A stretch of 64,000 nt of DNA from Azorinus chamasolen (lineage: Eukaryota; Mollusca; Bivalvia; Cardiida; Solecurtidae), in NCBI GenBank assembly GCA_963576725.1, contig OY755243.1:39851243-39915242 (forward strand), in the 5' to 3' direction. A program made the position numbers and the translations under genes. Positions 31,346 to 42,300 of this stretch are shown piece by piece. The notes beneath the pieces are model-generated. The model worked only from the letters and a program-made list of their open reading frames with translations. It did not search any database and was not told the origin of the DNA. Each line of letters begins with the position of its first letter. Position 1 is the stretch's first letter.

Positions 31346-31361
31346 TCTGAACAAAACTGTC

Positions 31362-32223
31362 CTAGTAACAAATGTTGAAAAAGTGCGTTTTCAGACACCT
31401 TTTGAAACATGCCAATGACCTTGCGTCTCTAATGCCTGAAGGTAGAGCATTCCAAAGTTTCGGAGCTGCATGCATGAAACTTCTCTCACCGTATTTTACC
31501 TTACGACTTTTTGGCACAACCAACGACAATGATCTGCTTGCTGACCTTAACTCTCTGCGCGGCCTGTATACGCCAAGCATGTCGACAATGTACTTGGGAT
31601 ATTCATTGTGCATGGCTTTATACGTAAGAGTCAGAATTTTGAATTCAATCCGATGTTGAACCGGAAGCCAGTGAAGTTCCTTCAAAACCGGCGTGATATG
31701 ATTATATCGAGAAGTTCTGGTTATGATGCGGGCTGCTGTGTTTTGCACTCTTTGAAATTTCCGCAGTGAGTTGTTTGAAATCCCATGCAGCAGTGAATTG
31801 CAGTAGTCTATTTTCGATGTAACAAGAGAGTTTACCAAAGTCTTGGTAGCATCAGGTGAGAGGTACTTTGTCAGTATTGAGCTTCAGCATGTTCTGATGC
31901 ATCCAAGAGACTACTTCTTTGAGACAGTCCTCAACTCGCGATAAAGCCTCCAGTTGACAGGATATGCCCTTGGGCTTAAAGGACAGGTATAACTGTGAGT
32001 CATCGGCATAGAAATGGTGATTAAGCCCATGGTTTCTGCAGATTGAGCCGACAGGTTTCGTGTACATGATGTAGTGTTTTGGTCCTAGGACGGAACCCTG
32101 TGGCACGCTATATTCCATTTTAACTGGGGTGGACAGTTCTCCATCTACTGAGACTATTTGATAGCGGTCATTCAGGTAGGAGGTTATCCACTCAAGAGGC
32201 GTATATGACGTATATGAGAACAT
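31362..32223 (-). pseudogene. LINE reverse transcriptase fragment with an internal deletion
   Basis: The upstream piece (32223-31852) encodes TPLEWITSYLNDRYQ, the block SVPQGSVLGPKHYIM and the catalytic HHFYADDSQLYLSFKP, ending at LNTDK. The downstream piece (31838-31362) encodes LVTSKIDYCNSLLHGI, FQRVQNTAARII, LKELHWLPVQHRIEFKI, ELRSASRSLSLVVP and PKLWNALPSGIR. At 31840-31860 LNTDK is joined directly to KYLSPDATK in another frame. Compared with the LINE at 23.1 kb, about 68 residues (roughly 200 bp) are missing at the junction. The active site YADD is intact, but the protein cannot be complete. Confidence 0.85.
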
Positions 32224-32519
32224 TGAATTTGTTAGAAAATTTATGTGTTCACTATCTTATAAGACGGGAACCCGATTGTGTCTGTGATCGTATAGGTGGT
32301 GTGAATACAGCGATTTCATCTAGTATGTAACATGGAAATCAATGATAGAAATCACATTCAAATGTAGAATCTACTACCGGTATAGTATTACAGTTAACAA
32401 TTGCACAAAGAGAATTGAAAAAAAACCCTGTTCCAGCTGTTGTTGTCAATTTTAACCGAAGTTCAGAATACGTATAACTTAGTTAAGAGTAAGTATAAGA
32501 AACCAGTCATTATTGTACT

Positions 32520-32821
32520 TGGTTATAACATTTTGGCGCCAAATTTAAAAGTGTCGTCTGCAATAATAAATTCATATTAAATATAATACTAAACTAAATA
32601 ATAATGATATATTAGTAAAACATTTATTTTTAAAAAACCTGTATGCTTGGGTTAAAAAATACAGAAAACAGTGAAGTCCCAGGTCAGATGCCGCCTTCTA
32701 CAGTTTCTGCCATGGCCAAACGTTCCCATGCCCATGTTCTATTATAAAAAAGCAATCTAATTAATAGATCTATTCATGACATCATTATTTCTTACATAAA
32801 TATTCATGGAGGAAAGGGTTA
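32520..32821. mobile_element. Chimeric MITE joining the 38.4-kb TTAA family to TTAA-1
   Basis: The left part (GGCGCCAAATTTAAAAGTGT to GAAGTCCCAGGTCAGATGCC, 32535-32693) is the inverse of the 38352-38594 element from its right end to the hairpin tip. From 32698 it changes to the TTAA-1 right part (CAGTTTCTGCCATGGCCAAA, CATCATTATTTCTTACATAA) and ends GGAAAGGGTTAA. The join lies at the hairpin tip (GCCGCCTTCTACAG). Confidence 0.7.
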
Positions 32822-32978
32822 AATACACTGCACATATGATCTATTGTAATACATATTAACTATTCACATCCTAAGCAAATCTCCACTAGCATTTACAAAA
32901 AAGCTTCGATCCAGATGCGACGCCGAGCTGGATGACGCTCGATCAAATAGTCTGTCAAACGTTTCATCAAATCGGAAG

Positions 32979-33217
32979 TTAACCCTTTCCCTGATGAATA
33001 TTCATGTAGGAAATCATGACGTCATGAATATTACTAAGATTAGTTTTTTATAATGGCATATGAACACATGACATTTTGGCTCATGCAGAAGCTGTAGAAT
33101 CAGATCTATATTACACCATAAGCCAACAGAGCAAACCCTGATCAGACGGCTCCTTTAGGAGCCGTCTGATCTGGGTTTACTCTGTTTGTAGATGCGTCAA
33201 AACGAGGAACGGGTTAA
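32979..33217. mobile_element. TTAA-1 MITE, complete
   Basis: TTAA at both ends, with TTAACCCTTTCCCTGATGAA and GAGGAACGGGTTAA. It contains GAATATTCATGTAGG, TGACGTCATGAATATT and the core CAAACCCTGATCAGACGGCT / AGCCGTCTGATCTGGGTTTA with a CCTTTAGG tip. Confidence 0.9.
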
Positions 33218-33347
33218 TGAAAAGTTCAGCAAATCAGAGATTGAAAAGACATTTTTATTTCAGCATGTGAAGGATTAATTATAAAAAGCAAAACGAACAT
33301 TTAAAGGACATTCAAACTGACAGAGCTCCTTCGAAATATAAGGTCCC

Positions 33348-34366
33348 AGTCCCATTAGGCCTTACGGCCACTTAAGACATGTTTACGTTTGCTAGCGACC
33401 TCTGGTTGCCGATATTCGAACGAAGATCATACGACAAGTCACTGATCGCTGGTAGTTTTCAGTAATCGCTGGTAATCGTTTCCAGTCGTGCGACCAGTTT
33501 CAGTCGTAGAGAGGTTATTGATCATGCACAACAACAACCTCCTTACGATCGTACTGGCTGCCGGGGTTTTTAGGTAATTGTGCGATCGTCGTAGGAAGGT
33601 TTCCAACAATCTTTAACTGGTTGCTGGTGATCTTCCCTACATTTGGTCACAGACAGTCTTTCCTAAGTCGCGAGTCAATCCTACAACTGTCAAAGACCTT
33701 TCTACAATTACCCGCGACAGTCGTGCGATCACCAGCGACTCGTGCGATCACCAGCGACTCGCTAAAGACTGCCTGCGACTAGGCAAAGACCGAGTAACTA
33801 TATACATGTAGCTATATAATCTGGTCCATCAAGGACCATTCTTCATATAGCTGTTTGATCGCACTGGGTGCAAATCGAAATGCCGCCAAAAAATTGAATA
33901 AAAAGCAAAACTAAAGGTCGGATGCCAATATTGAGAGAGAAATTGAAACGCAGTAACACTATTCTAAAAGGGGCATTTGCCATAACCATTATTCGATCTA
34001 CTCTCTTGCACTGCTCCCAACAAAATGATAATTATCATTCGAAAGAAGTTCGTATTTATACCCCGAACCACCGGTCTTATTCAGGTCATCAGTGATCGCA
34101 AAACCGTCGTACGCCAATCGTATGACAAACGTACTGATATTTACCGGTATACACTACACGCTGCTAATTTTAAGTAGTGGGCAGTGATCGTACGATGGTC
34201 GGACGACAGGTCGGAAGTGATCATGGAACCTTCCTACGAATACATGTCGTGCGACGATCGCAGATGCATCTCTATTGTGACTTCGAATCATTCTATTGAA
34301 TTAAGTCACCGACCAGTTTCAGAGGTCGCCAGAGGCCTTTAACGATCGCAAGCACTAGTGGGACTG
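33348..34366. mobile_element. Unclassified ~1.02-kb element with inverted ends, rich in CGATCG
   Basis: The left end CAGTCCCATTAGGCCTTACG is mirrored by the complement of the right end, CAGTCCCACTAGTGCTTGCG. GCTAGCGACCTCTGG on the left mirrors CCAGAGGCCT/GAGGTCGCC on the right. The interior holds many degenerate CGATCGTACGAC / GTCGTGCGATC motifs in both orientations. No open frame is recognised and no target duplication is evident. Confidence 0.55.
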
Positions 34367-34463
34367 TAGCTTAGGGTAAGATCATATTACGAAGTATGAA
34401 AACAAAAAGCGACACGCTAACATGAGGTAGAACTATGCTAATTGGATGAAATACACAGTTCAT

Positions 34464-34491
34464 ACCTACCTACCTACCTACCTACCTACCT
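34464..34491. repeat. (CTAC)7 microsatellite
   Basis: A perfect tetranucleotide run, followed by CTATCTGT/CTATCTAT degenerate units. Confidence 0.95.
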
Positions 34492-34885
34492 GTCCTTTAT
34501 CTATCTGTCTTTTATCTATCTATGACAGGGGTATAACAGCAATAACAGTTGCGTAAGCCGGTTTTTGTAGCGACATGGTAGAATGTTTGACTTTGGAACT
34601 CAAGGTTGTAAGTTGAAATCACAGTAAGACAGTTAAGATATGTCTGTATGCATTGTCTATTAAACTTGGGGGCTGCCCGGTTACAGCTTTTGGTTTGCAC
34701 TGGTGAAAGTATGGTACCTTCAATCTGTGGGTTATTCCGGTGAGATTCGGCATGAATCTCGAAATGCCGGCTTTTGTGGCGACGAGTTAGAACACCGGTA
34801 GGGCCATTTATATATCTGTAGGTTAGTCATTACAATTCCAACATTTACATTAAATTAGTAGAGTGTCTTATTTACAGCGCATTTA

Positions 34886-35064
34886 CAGTAAACCCTCGCT
34901 TTAACGACCACTAAATTATGTTAATTAGGGCAGGTGACTGCTTAAAGCAAGGTAAAAGTAAAACAGAACGCTCCTATAGGAGCGTTCTGTTTTACTTTCA
35001 CCTTGCTTTAAGCAGCCACCTGCCTTTAACACAAAATATTTAATTTGATAGAGAGGTTTTACTG
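34886..35064. mobile_element. TA-1 MITE, short version
   Basis: TA flanks both sides. The left end CAGTAAACCCTCGCTTTAAC is divergent, and the right end is the complement of CAGTAAAACCTCTCTA. The core 34928-35026 is a near-perfect palindrome with an exact GCTCCTATAGGAGC tip (34970-34983). The right subterminal CTAAATTA segment is deleted. Confidence 0.85.
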
Positions 35065-35159
35065 TAACACCACGCTTATTAAATTCTGATATTAATTCAC
35101 GAATGCTGTTACATTCCATTGTTAAGAATCATTACAGTTCAACCCTTATACAGCTACTC

Positions 35160-35250
35160 ACCGTCTGTCTCGCATTAGCAAACTGCTTGGATCCAAATGA
35201 GACATCGAGAAACTCGGCATTTTATCATGATCTAAGCTGTTTGAAATCAG
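35160..35250. mobile_element. TTAA-3 core remnant
   Basis: AGCAAACTGCTTGGATCCAA, ATGAGACATCGAGAAACTCG and ATGATCTAAGCTGTTTGA show the family hairpin, without TTAA ends. The open frame at 35103-35288 is a translation of it. Confidence 0.55.
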
Positions 35251-35411
35251 TCAATAGTTTCTCTAAAGCTTTGTTGAATCAGAAGTAATCTATCTGAAAT
35301 TCACGAGATCCCAATTTGAACACATTCTATTTGTTTTGACAGCGATATAAGGGTTACTATGATTACTGTGGGGTGTTATTATCTTTTAATGGATATTCCT
35401 AATTCTAACTA

Positions 35412-35613
35412 CAGTGAAAACTCGATTATTTGATCAATCAAATACGTATCATTATTGATCTTAAACACGGATGGCAGCTTAATGCAGGTTGAAAGTCATG
35501 CAGAAAGCCCTGTAGGAGTTTTCTATATGACTTTCAACCTGCGTTAAGCAGCCATCTGTCTACAAAGACATACATTCTTCATTACTAAAATCTTGTGGTA
35601 TCGAATTTTACTG
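35412..35613. mobile_element. TA-class MITE, fifth subfamily
   Basis: TA flanks both sides, with CAGTGAAAACTCGATTATTT on the left and the complement of CAGTAAAATTCGATACCAC on the right. The core is ATGGCAGCTTAATGCAGGTT to AACCTGCGTTAAGCAGCCAT with a GCCCTGTAGGAGT tip. It shares its arm sequence with TA-2/TA-3 but has different ends. Confidence 0.75.
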
Positions 35614-35929
35614 TAATTCTAAAACGCACATTATCCAACAACATAAACAATCATAATAGAACCACCCACGATAGATTACGGAATTCCTGGCTTTTGTTAC
35701 TAACATAATTGCAAACGGGTTGTTTATGGTGTGTTTTATTGTGTTTCGTAAACTATACTCACTTGCAGAAATTTTACACGTGATAACGTTACCGTGATTA
35801 ACTCCTTGCCACCTTTACTACCGAATATGAAGGGCATTAAAAGTTCACTAAGAAAATTAAGGCAGCGCCTCTCCAGCTACATCAAAATGTTAAACCTTTA
35901 TTGGGTTTCGATATATTTTGTGAGACAAC

Positions 35930-36460
35930 ATAATGCTAACTTCTATATGACAACGCTATCCATACCGTAATTTTCACAGACTAGCGTTATGCGAACTTCC
36001 ATCGTTAACTTCTTATGCGCAAAACAATGCTATCCATGCTGTGATATGTGTAGACTAGCCTTATGCGATCTTACATCGTCCACTACTTATGCACAAAACA
36101 ACACTATCCATGCTGCGATTTGCACAGACTAACGTTACGCGATCTTACACCGTCCACTATTTATGCGTAAAACAACGTTATCCATGCTGCGATATGTATA
36201 GAGTAGTGTTATGCGGTCTTACATCGTTAACTTTTTATTCGCATAACCACGTTATCCATGCTGCCATATTCATATTTCATACGATGTTACACTGTCCATT
36301 TCTTATGCACACAACAACGTTATCCATGCAACCGTATGCATAGGGTAAGGTTATGCTATCTTACATTGTCCATTTCTTATGCACATAACAACGTTATCCA
36401 TTCAACCGTATCAATAGGGTAAGGTTATGCTCTCTTACACTATCCACTTATGCGCACAAT
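35930..36460. repeat. Minisatellite, 74-bp unit, ~7 copies
   Basis: The unit contains TTATGCGATCTTACATCGTC and AACACTATCCATGCTGCGAT. Unit starts at 36060, 36134 and 36208 give the 74-bp period. Outer copies are more diverged. The frame 36089-36343 is a translation of the repeat. Confidence 0.85.
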
Positions 36461-36606
36461 TCTGGAACAGAGTAAAGTGTCATTTGGTTGGTTGTTTAAT
36501 GTCCGTTTTTACCATCTATGGCTAACATTTTTGGGACAAAATAATATTCGTCAGCAAACAATGTCATTTGCTTTAGGTTTCAGAGTGTAATTTCCTTCAA
36601 TTTCTT

Positions 36607-36835
36607 TTAACCCTTGACCTCATATTGACGATTTTTGACGACTCTGTAAAAGTCACTTTATGAAACCATTGTGATAAATAGATCATTTGCTCCTATAGGA
36701 GCAAATGCTCTATTTATCACAATGGTTTCAAACTACAAAATTCTAAAATGTCCATTTTCTCTAGTTAATGCTTCTTTTCGGTAGATGTATTCAAAGAGGT
36801 TGTATCTAAAACTAGCCTATGAGGTAATGGGTTAA
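36607..36835. mobile_element. TTAA-2 MITE, complete
   Basis: TTAA at both ends, with TTAACCCTTGACCTCATATT and GAGGTAATGGGTTAA. The core arms AAACCATTGTGATAAATAGA / CTCTATTTATCACAATGG meet at an exact GCTCCTATAGGAGC (36689-36702). The interior matches 50922-51150 in the opposite orientation. Confidence 0.9.
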
Positions 36836-36849
36836 GACAGAAGTGGAGT

Positions 36850-36915
36850 GCCAAACAGTTTGGGTTCTGATGAGGGGCCGAGTTACTCGGCGTCTCATCT
36901 GGATCCAAACAGTTT
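36850..36915. mobile_element. TTAA-3 hairpin core
   Basis: CCAAACAGTTTGGGTTCTGA then CATCTGGATCCAAACAGTTT, with CCGAGTTACTCGG at the tip. It lies directly after a TTAA-2 element and lacks its own ends. Confidence 0.6.
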
Positions 36916-37131
36916 GCTAATATAATCACAGATTCACCTTTAGTAACCAGTCCTATTAGTTGTTTTCTGGTGACCATAACATAAAAAGAATCCATGACCA
37001 GTCTGTTAGAGTTAATCTGATACTAAAGCCTCTTTCGTCCCTTGTTCTTATCGTGTCCTATGTATAGTACCAATACTTGTAACACACAGATCAGAGGTTT
37101 GGCAGACATAATTATTTCAGCACGATAAGTG

Positions 37132-37382
37132 TTAACTCTTTCCCTCATACAAACGTGTTTTCACGCACTTCCAAACAGAGTAGACCCAGATCAGACGGCT
37201 CCTAGAGGAGCCGTCTGATCAGGATCTGCTCTGTTTGCTAATAGGATTTTATAGATCTGTTTCTTTGCTTTCTAAAATGTCTACAATGCTCCACCTTCCA
37301 AATTTCTTTTATAACTATCATGTTAATGAATATTCAGTAGGTATTGAAATTTAGCCTAAATACAGAACAGGGAAAGGGTTAA
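37132..37382. mobile_element. TTAA-1 MITE nested in TA-class remnants
   Basis: TTAA at both ends, with TTAACTCTTTCCCTCATACA and CAGGGAAAGGGTTAA. The core is perfect: CAGATCAGACGGCTCC, AG, then AGGAGCCGTCTGATC, with CTCTGTTTGC outside it. The right flank AACAGCCACCTGTCTAG to TTAGAGGGATATTACT is the arm and end of a TA MITE, implying a third nested insertion. Confidence 0.85.
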
Positions 37383-37399
37383 ACAGCCACCTGTCTAGA

Positions 37400-38220
37400 A
37401 ATGCGCTAATGTATTCGTTATTACAATTCTGGATTAGAGGGATATTACTCTATTTTCAAGCTAGTTCTAGCACCCTCTTCATATACTGGGCGCTAAAGTA
37501 AGGGAATCATAACTTTGTATCGACATGTCCCTACAGGAGACTAAACACAATTTCCCCATCCCCTTTGTAAACAAACCTTTCATGAGAACATGCTTTTATA
37601 ATATCTTGTACTCAATGCTCTTCGCTTTCCATCCTAGGTGATGTAAATAAATACTAAAAATAAAATGCTAGTTTTAGCCTTGTTTGTTATTGCAGTTTAG
37701 CCTCTTAGTCTTTCCTTCACAATCCTAGAGTACTGATACTGTCTAGCAGCTCGGTGTTTATGTGGAAACTGTGAATAACAGAAACTAAATAATTAGTAGA
37801 TCATAGTCAATATTGTTTAATAGTGCCATCCCTGAAATCATTGGAAACAATCTTACGGCTTATGAATGTCGAATTTGTTTACAATGCTCCCTCTCTACAA
37901 CGACACCCTTTGGGATACGAAGATTGTATGTGTTGTTCAGAGGGAGTTGTTATAGGGAGGGAAAATCAAACATAATTAGCTTGTTTGCAGATCCCCAGAT
38001 AAGGTTTATTTCTAGAACTAAAACCGTTATGCCTCCATCAAACCCTATGTTGTGACCACTCTTTAGAATCGTCACAAAGTGGCGTTATCTTTAATGGTGT
38101 TACGTGAAAATATAAACACATTGTACAATGTCTAAATATTTGGATGATAAAGGGTATGATTCAATGAATGAATGACTACTGGCCCTTTACGTTTTCGCAC
38201 AACCATTTATGATTCAATAA
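37400..38220. other. No gene recognised
   Basis: AT-rich. The frame 37813-38055 has no domain or splice context I recognise. Confidence 0.4.
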
Positions 38221-38225
38221 ACATT

Positions 38226-38345
38226 TAACCCCTATCATGACAAGCAGGGTCTGGATTGCATTTGCACACCAAGCTTGGACCCAGACAAGACCTCAGTAAC
38301 TCGGGTGTCTCATCAGTATCCAAACTGTTAGATGCATGGCCAATA
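38226..38345. mobile_element. Degenerate TTAA-3 MITE
   Basis: The left end TTAACCCCTATCATGACAAG lies close to the core CCAAGCTTGGACCCAGACAA / TCAGTATCCAAACTGTTAG with CAGTAACTCGGG at the tip. The right end is not found. Confidence 0.5.
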
Positions 38346-38351
38346 TTTTCT

Positions 38352-38594
38352 TTAACTCTTTCGGTGCCAATGTCGCCTGTTGGCACCATTGTTCAGTCCC
38401 AGTTCAGATGCCGCCTTTTCAAGGCGGCATCTGACCAGGGACTTCACTGTTTTCTGTATTATTTTAGCCCAAACTTACAGGTTTTTAAAAACAAATACTT
38501 TACTAATATACCTTTATTATTTAGTTTAGAATTATATTTAATACGAAATTATTATTGCAGACGACACTTTTAAATTTGGCGCCAAACGAGTTAA
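38352..38594. mobile_element. TTAA MITE, sixth subfamily (GCCGCCTT core)
   Basis: TTAA at both ends, with TTAACTCTTTCGGTGCC on the left and the complement of TTAACTCGTTTGGCGCC on the right. The core is GTCCCAGTTCAGATGCCGCC, TTTTCAA, then GGCGGCATCTGACCAGGGAC. The right part is shared, inverted, with the chimera at 32.5 kb. A weaker relative with the left end GACCCCTTCAGTGCAGAATT lies at 38920-39066. Confidence 0.85.
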
Positions 38595-39361
38595 ATCTTT
38601 ATTGATTCGGAAGTAGGAAACTTGCACCTGATCCAAATTTGAATAGCCATTAGTTTGTTCACAGCAGTGCAAATGTAAGCATTGTACCAAGGTTGCATTC
38701 ATACACTCTGCAGATGCATTTGATAATTGTTTCATGCATTTCAAGCCTACTCTTGTAACTAATAGTTCATTAATATTTGTAATTACAAGTTAATCACCAA
38801 ATATTTCAATTAAGTTATTAGTAGTAACGGGAACATTGCGCAATATATGTAGTTTCGGCCTGCCAATGATTTGTTTATTGTAGATATCTGATGTAGGTAG
38901 TTGTATTGGTATTAATTTGACCCCTTCAGTGCAGAATTTCTAATTGTCGTCTGCAACAAAAAAATGTAAAAACATTTGAGTAAAGTTAATAATTGAGATA
39001 AATAAACGCAAAGTTTCATGAACGCTTATCAGAGAGTCAGCACTCAAGGTACACATCATGGGGTTAATGGGTCACCAGTCCTTTCGAAATGCCTTTAAAT
39101 CCAGATAAAATGGCCCAGGAGAAGCCATTTTCTATGTACTGAACAATGAATGAACAGAAACTGCTATTCAGGATATATCAACCCCTTGCAATGTTAAGGT
39201 GATATGTAATAACACATGCAATCAAAGACTAGATCCAGGTGAGACATGGGATATCTCGGAATTATATCATGATCCAAGCTGTTTTGATACTGACTATTTT
39301 AGAAAAGGTATAAAATATAAATTACTGGAATTGAATTAGAAAACAAAGTTGTGTAGTCACT

Positions 39362-42300
39362 TAACCCTTTACTCCATATATACAGATTGTAACCTTTTAC
39401 TGCATAATTATATACACATTGTAACCCTTTACTCCATATATACACACATTGAAAACCTTTATTCCATATATACAGAGTGTAACCTTTTACTCCATATATA
39501 CACACATTGTAAACCTTTACTCCATATATACAGAGTGTAACCTTTAACTGCATATATACACATTGTAACCCCTTACTCCATCTATACAGACTGTAACCTT
39601 TTACTTCATATAAAATTATACACACATTGTAAACCTTAACTCCATATATACAGACTGTAACCTTTTACTGCATAGATACACACTGTAACCTTTTACTGCA
39701 TAGATACACACTGTAACCCTTTACTCCATATATACACACTGTAACCCTTTACTCCATAGATACACACTGTAACCCTTTACTCCATAGATACACACTGTAA
39801 CCTTTTACTGCATAGATACACACTGTAACCCTTTACTCCATATATACACACTGTAACCTTTTACTGCATAGATACACACTGTAACCCTTTACTCCATATA
39901 TACACACTGTAACCCTTTACTCCATATATACACACTGTAACCCTTTACTCCATAGATACACACTGTAACCCTTTACTCCATATATACACACTGTAACCCT
40001 TTACTCCATAGATACACACTGTAACCTTTTACTGCATAGATACACACTGTAACCCTTTACTCCATAGATACACACTGTAACCCTTTACTCCATATATACA
40101 CACTGTAACCCTTTACTCCATATATACACACTGTAACCCTTTACTCCATATATACACACTGTAACCCTTTACTCCATAGATACACACTGTAACCTTTTAC
40201 TCCATATATACACACTGTAACCTTTTACTGCATAGATACACACTGTAACCTTTTACTGCATAGATACACACTGTAACCCTTTACTCCATATATACACACT
40301 GTAACCCTTTACACCATATATACACACTGTAACCTTTTACTGCATAGATACACACTGTAACCCTTTACTCCATATATACACACTGTAACCCTTTACTCCA
40401 TATATACACACTGTAACCCTTTACTCCATATATACACACTGTAACCCTTTACACCATATATACACACTGTAACCCTTTACTCCATAGATACACACTGTAA
40501 CCCTTTACTCCATAGATACACACTGTAACCCTTTACTCCATATATACACATTGTAACCCTTTACTTCATAGATACACACTGTAACCCTTTACTTCATATA
40601 ATTATACACACTGTAACCCTTTACTCCATAGATACACACTGTAACCCTTTACTGCATAGATACACACTGTAACCCTTTACTCCATATATACACATTGTAA
40701 CCCTTTACTTCATAGATACACACTGTAACCCTTTACTTCATATAATTATACACACTGTAACCCTTTACTCCATAGATACACACTGTAACCCTTTACTGCA
40801 TAGATACACACTGTAACCCTTTACTTCATATAATTATACACACTGTAACCCTTTACTCCATAGATACACACTGTAACCCTTTACTTCATATAATTATACA
40901 CACTGTAACCCTTTACTTCATATAATTATACACACTGTAACCCTTTACTCCATAGATACACACTGTAACCCTTTACTCCATAGATACACACTGTAACCCT
41001 TTACACCATATATACACACTGTAACCCTTTACTCCATAGATACACACTGTAACCCTTTACTCCATAGATACACACTGTAACCCTTTACTCCATAGATACA
41101 CACTGTAACCCTTTACTTCATATAATTATACACACTGTAACCCTTTACTCCATAGATACACACTGTAACCCTTTACTTCATATAATTATACACACTGTAA
41201 CCCTTTACTCCATATATACACATTGTAACCCTTTACTCCATAGATACACACTGTAACCCTTTACTTCATATAATTATACACACTGTAACCCTTTACACCA
41301 TATATACACACTGTAACCCTTTACTCCATAGATACACACTGTAACCCTTTACTCCATAGATACACACTGTAACCCTTTACTCCATATATACACATTGTAA
41401 CCCTTTACTTCATAGATACACACTGTAACCCTTTACTTCATATAATTATACACACTGTAACCCTTTACTCCATAGATACACACTGTAACCCTTTACTGCA
41501 TAGATACACACTGTAACCCTTTACTCCATATATACACATTGTAACCCTTTACTTCATAGATACACACTGTAACCCTTTACTTCATATAATTATACACACT
41601 GTAACCCTTTACTCCATAGATACACACTGTAACCCTTTACTGCATAGATACACACTGTAACCCTTTACTTCATATAATTATACACACTGTAACCCTTTAC
41701 TCCATAGATACACACTGTAACCCTTTACTTCATGTAATTATACACACTGTAACCCTTTACTTCATATAATTATACACACTGTAACCCTTTACTCCATAGA
41801 TACACACTGTAACCCTTTACTCCATAGATACACACTGTAACCCTTTACACCATATATACACACTGTAACCCTTTACTCCATAGATACACACTGTAACCCT
41901 TTACTCCATAGATACACACTGTAACCCTTTACTCCATAGATACACACTGTAACCCTTTACTTCATATAATTATACACACTGTAACCCTTTACTCCATAGA
42001 TACACACTGTAACCCTTTACTTCATATAATTATACACACTGTAACCCTTTACTCCATATATACACATTGTAACCCTTTACTCCATAGATACACACTGTAA
42101 CCCTTTACTTCATATAATTATACACACTGTAACCCTTTACACCATATATACACACTGTAACCCTTTACTCCATAGATACACACTGTAACCCTTTACTCCA
42201 TAGATACACACTGTAACCCTTTACTCCATATATACACATTGTAACCCTTTACTCCATATATACACACTGTAACCCTTTACTCCATAGATACACACTGTAA

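Larger units (their letters stand above)
30574..32225 (-). mobile_element. 5'-truncated L2/CR1-like LINE
   Basis: The 3' end lies at left: on the minus strand AGAGCGCTATATAAATGTGG runs into (TAA)n at 30574-30592, a classic L2-type tail. The ORF2 fragment occupies 31362-32223. The 3' UTR between them contains two tandem-repeat blocks. The 5' truncation falls upstream of the VPQGSVLGP block. Confidence 0.85.

Noticed and set aside
31372..31659. 95-residue plus-strand open frame
   Set aside because: Antisense shadow of the LINE reverse transcriptase fragment.
34486..34530. Second microsatellite (CTAT)n as a separate feature
   Set aside because: Only a few degenerate units; treated as the tail of the (CTAC)7 repeat.
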